Assembly: GCF_003385235.1 (NCBI RefSeq)
Contig: NZ_PQIA01000006.1
Coordinates: 50,507-114,506, forward strand
From: Amycolatopsis circi
Lineage (GTDB): Bacteria > Actinomycetota > Actinomycetes > Mycobacteriales > Pseudonocardiaceae
Reading direction: 5' to 3'
DNA length: 64,000 nucleotides
The number at the start of each line of letters is the position of its first letter. Positions within the stretch are counted from its first letter, which is position 1. The notes under the pieces were generated by a model that saw only the letters and a list, made by a program, of their open reading frames with translations, was not told where the DNA came from and did no database searches. The translations under genes were made by a program, and so were the position numbers. Of the stretch, positions 58,543-64,000 are shown in pieces.

Positions 58543-59160
58543 TCAGAGCAGCACATCGGAGAGCGCGAAGGGATACACCACCGCGTCCTGCGCCACCGGC
58601 CCGTCGACTCCGGGCACGTCCGGCGCGAAGGCGTGCTGGTGCAGCCCGAGCCGCGAATGGAACCAACCGGGCCGTCCGGGAATGCCGTTGTGCCGTACGA
58701 GCCACAGCACCACCTCGGAATCGGCCCAGCGGTCCGGGTGCAGCCGGTGCGCCCAGCAGTCGTGCCCGGCGTACACGAGCACCCGGCGGATCTTCGCGGC
58801 GTGCCGCACGTGCTTGATCCACGCCTTCACGAACCGGTCGTCGACGCTTTGGGCGTCCACCTCGAGCGCCGGGGCGAGCGAGCCGGGAGCGAACGCGCCG
58901 AGCTTGCTCGCCGTCCGGACGAAATGGTCGGCCTGGTCGTGCACCGCCCCCGGTCGCGCGTAGTGCCGGGCCCCGGTGTGGATGCCCGCGTGCTGGGCCG
59001 CGGCGAGCGTCCGCTCCGCGCCGGGATCGCTCCAGTTGACGTTCTCGCTGATCGTCACCGAAGCGAATCGCACGTCGGCACCGCGCACCGCCGCCCAATC
59101 GAGCACTTGCTCGCGATGAGTGAGCGTGAGTCCGCGCCCACTCTCCGGTTCCGCCACCAC
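58543..59160 (-). CDS. GH25 lysozyme-like protein with altered catalytic motif
   Basis: 205 residues following the GH25 barrel: LDWAAVRGADVRFASVTISE, AAAQHAGIHTGARHYARPGA, DQADHFVRTASKLG, then LAPALEVDAQSVDDRFVKAW and RRVLVYAGHDCWAHRLHP. In active GH25 enzymes the strand reads LDxE; here it is LEVD, with the two acids exchanged. The N-terminal DVS-type Asp is also missing (LTLTHREQVLDW). There is no signal peptide. It is either a non-catalytic relative or an enzyme with a changed mechanism. The start at 59,160 is uncertain by a codon or two. Confidence 0.75.
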   Translation of the reverse strand: MVAEPESGRGLTLTHREQVLDWAAVRGADVRFASVTISENVNWSDPGAERTLAAAQHAGIHTGARHYARPGAVHDQADHFVRTASKLGAFAPGSLAPALEVDAQSVDDRFVKAWIKHVRHAAKIRRVLVYAGHDCWAHRLHPDRWADSEVVLWLVRHNGIPGRPGWFHSRLGLHQHAFAPDVPGVDGPVAQDAVVYPFALSDVLL

Positions 59161-59254
59161 GCACCCCTGACAAGCCCCACGACGGGTGAAAGGCCACCCT
59201 ACGTCCGGAAATCCGGAGCGGGGTGAGGCTTCCCGGCGTGTCGATACGCTTTGA

Positions 59255-60019
59255 TCAGGCGTTTTCCTTCTGGAAGGTGCGCGTTCCCCACCACACCGCC
59301 AAAACGGCCATGACCAGCACGATCACCCCGCCGGTGAACAGCGAGTCCATCGAGAAGTCGCCGCGGAAGCTGTTGCGTTCCACGTCGACCACGTGCCGGA
59401 ACGGGTTGATCTGCGAGATCGTGTACAGCCACTTCGGCGCGAGCCCGGCGGTGATCGGGATGAGGATCCCGGACAGCAGCAGCAACGGCATGAGCACCGC
59501 GTTGAGCAGCGCCGGGAGTGCTTCCTCGCTCTTGAGCGTGAGCGCCAGCGCATACGAGCACGATGCCAGCGTGAGCGCGAGCAGGAACACGATCAGCAGG
59601 CTCAGCAGCACCCCGCCGAACGGGGCGTTCAGGTCGAACACCAGGTAGGCGAGCAGGATGATCAGCACCGCCTGCACCACCGCCTGCAGCGCGTTCGCCA
59701 GCACCTTCCCGAGCAGCAGCGCGGACCGGTGCACCGGCGTGACGCGCAGCCGTTCGACCACGCCGGACCGGTACTCGGCGATCAGCCCGAAGCCCACGAA
59801 CGAACTGCCGAACAGCGCCAGCTGCGCGACCAGCGCGGGCGTCAGCACCATCCAGCCGTCGACCTCGGACATCCCCTGCGCGCCGAGCGACTTCACCAGC
59901 AGCGGGCCGAAGAAGAACAGGTACAGCAACGGCTGCGCGAGCCCGATCATCAGCCACGTCGGATTCCGCAGCGCGCCCGCCATGTCGCGGCGGAAGATCA
60001 GCCAGGTGTCATGCAACAC
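59255..60019 (-). CDS. ABC-2 type transporter permease (DrrB-like)
   Basis: 254-residue membrane subunit with six helices. FRRDMAGALRNPTWLMIGLA and QPLLYLFFFGPLLVKSLG form the start, EYRSGVVERLRVTPVHRSAL is the typical coupling loop, and SGILIPITAGLAPKWLYTIS, QINPFRHVVDVERNSFRGDF the signature end of the ABC-2/DrrB family. Overlaps the ATPase gene by 11 bases. Together they form an exporter of a hydrophobic compound such as an antibiotic. Confidence 0.94.
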   Translation of the reverse strand: MLHDTWLIFRRDMAGALRNPTWLMIGLAQPLLYLFFFGPLLVKSLGAQGMSEVDGWMVLTPALVAQLALFGSSFVGFGLIAEYRSGVVERLRVTPVHRSALLLGKVLANALQAVVQAVLIILLAYLVFDLNAPFGGVLLSLLIVFLLALTLASCSYALALTLKSEEALPALLNAVLMPLLLLSGILIPITAGLAPKWLYTISQINPFRHVVDVERNSFRGDFSMDSLFTGGVIVLVMAVLAVWWGTRTFQKENA

Positions 60020-61007
60020 CGGACACCTCCGGTTCCGCCGGCGCGGGCTGCTCGGCTTCGCGCAGCGACCGGCCGGTGAGAGTAAGGAATACGTCGTCCA
60101 AGGTCGGCCGCGTGACCTGCATGGCGGTCGTCGGGATGTCCTTGGAGTCGAGCGCGCGCAGCAGCTCCGGCATCGCGGTGTCGCCGCGCGGCACCCGGAA
60201 CCGGATCGACCCGTCGGACACCGCGAACTCGTGCGCGCCGGGCAGCTGCCGGGCGAGGTCCGCGGCGGCCGCGGCGGATCCGGGATCCACCTCGATCGCC
60301 ACGCCGTCTCCGGAGACCTGCGCTTTCAACGCGTCCGGATGGCCCTCGGCGACGATCCGGCCGTCGTCGATCACGATCAGCCGGTCGGCCAGCGCGTCCG
60401 CCTCGTCGAGGTAATGCGTGGTCAGGAAGATCGTGACGCCTTGTTCGGCGCGCAGTCGCCGGATGTGTTCCCACAGGTTCGCCCGGCTCTGCGGGTCGAG
60501 CCCGGTGGACGGCTCGTCCAGGAACACCAGCCCCGGAGAATGGATCAGCCCCATCGCGATGTCGAGCCTGCGCCGCTGACCCCCGGACAGCGTCTTCGTG
60601 GCCCGCTGCTCGAGCCCGGTCAGGTCGAGCTGTTCGGCGAGCACCTTGCCGCGCGCGATCGCGTCGGCCTTGCTCATCCGGTACAGCCTGCCCTGCAGCT
60701 CCAGCTCTTCGCCGACGCGCGATTCGGGCGCGGTACCGCCTCCCTGCGCGACGTACCCGATGTTGCGGCGCACCCCCGCCGCGTCGGCGAGCAGGTCGTG
60801 CCCGCCGACGGTCGCCGTGCCCGCGGTCGGTCTCAACAAGGTGGTGAGCATGCGCAGCGTGGTGGTCTTGCCCGCCCCGTTCGGGCCGAGAAAGCCGACC
60901 AGCTCGCCCGCCTCGACGTCGAGATCGACCCCCTTCACCGCGTGCACCTCGCCACCGGCTCGGCCCTTGCGGCGGAACCGCCGCTCGAGTCCGCGTGCCG
61001 TGATCAT
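60009..61007 (-). CDS. ABC transporter ATPase (DrrA-like)
   Basis: 332 residues. Walker A GFLGPNGAGKTTTLRML, Q-loop IGYVAQGGG, signature LSGGQRRRLDIAMGL, Walker B LVFLDEPSTGLDPQSRANLW and H-loop FLTTHYLDEADAL. The C-terminal domain (about residues 225-332, ending GRSLREAEQPAPAEPE) is the DrrA-type regulatory tail. Translationally coupled to the permease. Two PadR-type operator repeats lie between it and the padR gene upstream. Confidence 0.95.
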   Translation of the reverse strand: MITARGLERRFRRKGRAGGEVHAVKGVDLDVEAGELVGFLGPNGAGKTTTLRMLTTLLRPTAGTATVGGHDLLADAAGVRRNIGYVAQGGGTAPESRVGEELELQGRLYRMSKADAIARGKVLAEQLDLTGLEQRATKTLSGGQRRRLDIAMGLIHSPGLVFLDEPSTGLDPQSRANLWEHIRRLRAEQGVTIFLTTHYLDEADALADRLIVIDDGRIVAEGHPDALKAQVSGDGVAIEVDPGSAAAAADLARQLPGAHEFAVSDGSIRFRVPRGDTAMPELLRALDSKDIPTTAMQVTRPTLDDVFLTLTGRSLREAEQPAPAEPEVSGVA

Positions 61008-61033
61008 GGATAACCCTCTCCTCCCAAGAAGAT

Positions 61034-61057
61034 CAGCTAGTCAAGCTTGACTAGCTG
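61034..61057. promoter_or_regulatory. Perfect 24-bp palindromic PadR operator
   Basis: CAGCTAGTCAAG joined to its exact complement CTTGACTAGCTG, 27 bases upstream of the ABC ATPase start. Confidence 0.8.
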
Positions 61058-61088
61058 ACGCGCACACTGTGCCCGAGGAAGGAGCGGT

Positions 61089-61104
61089 TAGTCAAATTTG
61101 ATTA
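61089..61104. promoter_or_regulatory. Second, degenerate PadR box at the padR stop
   Basis: TAGTCAAATTTGATTA resembles the core TAGTCAAGCTTGACTA of the operator at 61,034. It overlaps the TAA stop of the padR gene. The two centres are about 51 bases apart. Confidence 0.6.
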
Positions 61105-61689
61105 CTCGGAGGCTTGCGGTCCGAACGCCGGGTCCGGGTCGTCGGCCATCGCGTACTCGCCCGCTTCGAGCCGCTCGATCAGCCCGGCGAGCCACTCCCG
61201 GCTCGCGCTGGCGATCCCGCCCCACAGCCGGAACAGCTCCGACACGTGCGGCGGTTTGCCCCAGGTGTCGTCCTCCAGGCTCAGCCGCGACCGGCGTTCC
61301 TCCGCCTCGAAGTGGATCAGGTTCTGCCTGAGCAGGCTGATCGCGTACTTGCGGGGAAGCGCGGGCATCAGGCTCACCGCCGCGCACAACTCCGCGTTGC
61401 TCGCGCCCGGGTCGGAAAGCCCTTTCGCGATGAGCACCTGGAACTCCTGCTCGCCCGCGGGCGACAGCCGGTAGGCGACCCGGTCCGGACCGCCGTCGCC
61501 CGGTTCCACGTCGATCTTCTCCAGCAGGTCCTCGGCGGCCATTTTCTTGAGCGCGTGGTAGATCGAACCGGGCTGGACGTTCGCCCACTTGTCCGCCGAC
61601 CACGACAGCAGTTCGCGGCGCACCTGGTAGCCGTGCGCGCGGCCGAACATCCGCACGACCCCGAGCACCAGCAGACGCGTCGCCGACAC
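61102..61689 (-). CDS. PadR-family transcriptional regulator
   Basis: 195 residues. N-terminal PadR winged helix: TRLLVLGVVRMFGRAHGYQV, RRELLSWSADKWANVQPGSI, YHALKKMAAEDLLEKI, and the wing RVAYRLSPAGEQEFQ. The C-terminal Vir-type helical domain (about residues 95-180) allows dimerisation (LRQNLIHFEAEERRSRLSLE). It is encoded upstream of the drrAB-type genes on the same strand, with operators in the gap, so it represses the exporter; whether it also controls itself is not shown. Its start lies 61 bases from metG, in divergent orientation. Confidence 0.94.
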   Translation of the reverse strand: MSATRLLVLGVVRMFGRAHGYQVRRELLSWSADKWANVQPGSIYHALKKMAAEDLLEKIDVEPGDGGPDRVAYRLSPAGEQEFQVLIAKGLSDPGASNAELCAAVSLMPALPRKYAISLLRQNLIHFEAEERRSRLSLEDDTWGKPPHVSELFRLWGGIASASREWLAGLIERLEAGEYAMADDPDPAFGPQASE

Positions 61690-61750
61690 CGGCTCTCCCT
61701 TCCCCTACCACCAGAAAACGCACTGGAGCGCATCCGTAGGCTAAACAGGT

Positions 61751-63547
61751 ATGAGCACCCCTGTGTTGACCGCGGTGGCCTGGCCCTACGCCAACGGCCC
61801 CCGCCACATCGGCCACGTGTCCGGATTCGGCGTCCCGTCCGACGTCTTCTCCCGCTACCAGCGAATGGCCGGCAACCGGGTGCTCATGGTGTCCGGGACC
61901 GACGAGCACGGCACGCCGATCACCGTCCAGGCCGACAAAGAGGGAATGACCCCGCAGCAGACCGCGGACAAGTACACCCGCCAGATCGACGAGGACCTGC
62001 GAGGACTCGGCCTCTCCTACGACCTGTTCACCCGCACCACCACCGGCAACCACGCCGCGGTGACGCAGGAAATCTTCCTCGCGCTCAACCGCAACGGCTA
62101 TGTCGTCCCGAAGACCACCCGCGGTGCGATCAGCCCGTCCACCGGGCGCACGCTGCCCGACCGCTACATCGAGGGCACCTGCCCGATCTGCGGCTACGAC
62201 GGCGCGCGCGGCGACCAGTGCGACAACTGCGGCAACCAGCTCGACGCCGCCGAGCTGATCAACCCGAAGTCGCGGATCAACGGCGAGACGCCGAAGTTCG
62301 TCGAGACCGAGCACTACTTCCTCGACCTTCCGGCGTTCACCAAGACCCTCGGCGACTGGCTGGGCACCAAGACCGACTGGCGCCCCAACGTCCTCAACTT
62401 CACCCGCAACCTGATCGACGACATGCGGCCACGACCGATCACTCGCGACCTCGACTGGGGCGTCAAGATCCCGCTGGACGGCTGGCGCGACCAGCCGCTC
62501 AAGCGGTTCTACGTCTGGTTCGACGCGGTCATCGGCTACTTCTCCGCGAGCGTCGAATGGGCGCGCCGCAACGGCACGCCGGACGCGTGGCAGGAGTGGT
62601 GGGCCAACGCCGACGCGCGCGCCTACTACTTCATGGGCAAGGACAACATCACCTTCCACGCCCAGATCTGGCCCGCGCTGCTGCTGGGCCAGAACGGCGA
62701 CGGCGACCGCGGCGGCGAGGCGGGCAAGTACGGCAAGCTGCACCTGCCGGACGAGATCGTGTCCAGCGAGTTCCTCACCATGAGCGGGTCGAAGTTCTCC
62801 ACGTCCCGGGGGACCGTCATTTACGTGCACGACTTCCTGCGGGAGTTCGGGCCGGACGCGTTGCGGTACTTCATTTCGGTGGCCGGTCCGGAGACTCAGG
62901 ACACTGACTTCACCTGGGACGAGTTCGTTCGGCGGACGAACTTCGAGCTGGCTAACGAGTGGGGCAATCTCGTTAACCGGTCGATTTCTATGGCGCACAA
63001 GAACAATGGAGCGGTTCCTGCTCCTACTGCGCCTGCGCCTGCGGATGAGGAGCTGAAGGCGCTGTCTCGGCAGGCGTTTGAGACGGCTGGCGGGCATCTT
63101 GCTCGGTCGCGGTTCAAGTTGGCCGCGGCTGAGGCGATGCGGGTGGTTACGGCGGCTAACCGGTATCTGTCGGATCAGGAGCCTTGGAAGCTCAAGGAGG
63201 ATCCGGATCGGCGGGATGCTGTGTTGCACACGGCGTTGCAGGTCGTTAGTGACGCTAATACGTTGCTGACGCCGTTCCTGCCGCATTCGGCGCAGAAGGT
63301 GCATGAGGCGCTGGGCGGGACTGGGGTTTGGGCTGCTCAGCCTGAGTTGCAGGAGGTTGAGGATCTTGACCTGCCTGGGCGGGTTAATCCGATTCTCACC
63401 GGGGATTACGCGGGTGAGCAGGCTAAGTGGGAGTCCAAGCCGATCGAGGTTGGGCGGCCGTTGGAGAAGCCTACGCCGTTGTTTACGAAGCTGGATCCGA
63501 AGTTGGGGGAGACTGGGCCGGAGTGGGCTCCGATCGTGACTGACTGA
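61751..63547 (+). CDS. metG: Methionyl-tRNA synthetase
   Basis: Charges tRNA-Met. 598 residues: the HIGH motif is in [14 protein letters not shown], the zinc knuckle region [20 protein letters not shown] has four cysteines, the KMSKS loop appears as [13 protein letters not shown], and [11 protein letters not shown] is typical. The C-terminal anticodon domain follows [12 protein letters not shown]. The gene starts leaderless (TAGGCT eight bases before the ATG at 61,751). Third positions are almost all G/C up to about 62,850 and then become T-rich to the end, a clear change within one gene. The position matches Rv1007c (metS). Confidence 0.97.
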   Translation: MSTPVLTAVAWPYANGPRHIGHVSGFGVPSDVFSRYQRMAGNRVLMVSGTDEHGTPITVQADKEGMTPQQTADKYTRQIDEDLRGLGLSYDLFTRTTTGNHAAVTQEIFLALNRNGYVVPKTTRGAISPSTGRTLPDRYIEGTCPICGYDGARGDQCDNCGNQLDAAELINPKSRINGETPKFVETEHYFLDLPAFTKTLGDWLGTKTDWRPNVLNFTRNLIDDMRPRPITRDLDWGVKIPLDGWRDQPLKRFYVWFDAVIGYFSASVEWARRNGTPDAWQEWWANADARAYYFMGKDNITFHAQIWPALLLGQNGDGDRGGEAGKYGKLHLPDEIVSSEFLTMSGSKFSTSRGTVIYVHDFLREFGPDALRYFISVAGPETQDTDFTWDEFVRRTNFELANEWGNLVNRSISMAHKNNGAVPAPTAPAPADEELKALSRQAFETAGGHLARSRFKLAAAEAMRVVTAANRYLSDQEPWKLKEDPDRRDAVLHTALQVVSDANTLLTPFLPHSAQKVHEALGGTGVWAAQPELQEVEDLDLPGRVNPILTGDYAGEQAKWESKPIEVGRPLEKPTPLFTKLDPKLGETGPEWAPIVTD

Positions 63548-63641
63548 GGTCTGGGCTGCTGCGGTTTCGGTTCGGCTCGTCGCCTGGCGGCGACATTGCG
63601 CACGTGGGTTGCGTGGGGCACCCCGAAGCTGATTGTGCTGA

Positions 63642-63698
63642 CGGTCTGAGGGTGCTTGTCAAGGCGGGAAAGATGCCTTGACAAGCACCCTCAGACCG
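63642..63698. terminator. Perfect 24-bp hairpin downstream of metG
   Basis: Arms CGGTCTGAGGGTGCTTGTCAAGGC-type (24 bases, starting CGGTCTGAGGG) and the exact complement around a nine-base loop, about 95 bases after the metG stop. No T tract follows. It may be a terminator or a further intergenic repeat. Confidence 0.7.
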
Positions 63699-63907
63699 CA
63701 GAGAAGGCTTCGTATCGGGGTGCGGGGGTGGTGTGGGTGCCTCGCTCGTTGGGTGCATCGGCTGCGGCTGGGTCGGCGGGTGGGTCCGTGAAGGGCTCCT
63801 TGAGGGAATCTGGGGCCGTGAAGGGGCCCCTCACGCACGGCGGCTGGTCGTGAGGGGAACCCTGAGGGACTCTGGGTGGATTCGAGGGGTGGTTGCAACG
63901 CGGGTGG
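63699..63907. other. Intergenic stretch with degenerate family A repeats before the IS end
   Basis: About 210 bases without a gene. It holds degenerate family A units at 63,784-63,814 (GTCCGTGAAGGG...TTGAGGGAATCTGG), around 63,816-63,836 (GTGAAGGGGCCCCTCAC) and at 63,849-63,876 (GTGAGGGGAACCCTGAGGGA then CTCTGG). The IS inverted repeat should lie near 63,885-63,900 (GGTTGCAACGCGGGT), but its partner is outside the window. Confidence 0.6.
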
Positions 63908-64000
63908 TTATTTGGTTTCGGTCAGGAGTTTAGCGAGGCGTTCGGCTGGGGTGTCCCAGTCGAGGGTTTTGCGTGGGCGGCGGTTGAGTTGTGCGGCGAC
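63908..64000 (-). mobile_element. 3' end of an IS30-family transposase gene (continues beyond window)
   Basis: The last 30 codons of a minus-strand frame read VAAQLNRRPRKTLDWDTPAE then RLAKLLTETK and TAA. The string N-x-RPRKTLxWxTPAE is the characteristic C-terminus of IS30-family DDE transposases, right after the catalytic Glu region. The rest of the gene and the far inverted repeat lie outside the window, so whether the element is intact cannot be said. Confidence 0.88.

Overview
The window is GC-rich DNA (about 70%) with near-saturated third-position G/C, many GTG starts, many apparent leaderless promoters, and actinobacterial gene families such as GlpR, actinobacterial Pmt, a DrrA-type ABC pair and DasR-type operators. 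It suggests a Pseudonocardiaceae genome, most likely Amycolatopsis-like. The genus is inferred from gene content and style only.

Two blocks follow the order of the Mycobacterium tuberculosis Rv0981-Rv1007c region and look like chromosomal core. The left core (1-11,620) has a two-component system, a metallo-beta-lactamase-fold hydrolase, a sugar-nucleotide epimerase, moaB, mscL, a SAF-domain protein, a Ruc/FmdB-type redox chaperone with a CIRCE operator, 5-formyl-THF cyclo-ligase, galU, the gephyrin-like division gene glp, a RimJ-type acetyltransferase, the membrane receptor gene glpR, and tRNA-Ala(CGC). The right core (52,146-63,547) has pmt, rsmI, pabB and metG, with a decayed gene, a TetR/oxidoreductase pair, a GH25-like gene and a PadR-controlled ABC exporter between them. 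The window ends in the 3' end of an IS30-type transposase.

Between the cores lie about 40 kb of accessory, mostly regulator-plus-enzyme modules. They include a GH18 chitinase with two DasR-type boxes and a GH20 hexosaminidase with one, which together form a chitin/GlcNAc theme. There is a MarR/MFS pair around a perfect 33-bp palindrome, a secreted protein of unknown function, a catabolic-looking cluster (LysR, SDR, hydrolase, ene-reductase, IclR, deacetylase, MFS), and a NarL-type two-component system. Also present are leuA with a leucine-rich leader peptide, an epoxide hydrolase/TetR pair sharing twin operators, a GAF regulator with aldehyde dehydrogenase and a DUF779 protein, a PrpE-type acyl-CoA synthetase, and a membrane-anchored Ser/Thr kinase. 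The most unusual item is a two-gene operon (46,301-48,387) in which a membrane protein ends, and the next small protein begins, with the same Gly/Asn-rich motif. This arrangement resembles paired amyloid-signalling motifs.

The window also carries two families of intergenic palindromes, a 258-bp-period tandem duplication across the kinase/methyltransferase junction, several broken regulator fragments, and one gene with three separate lesions. I saw no CRISPR array, rRNA, phage module or complete insertion sequence.
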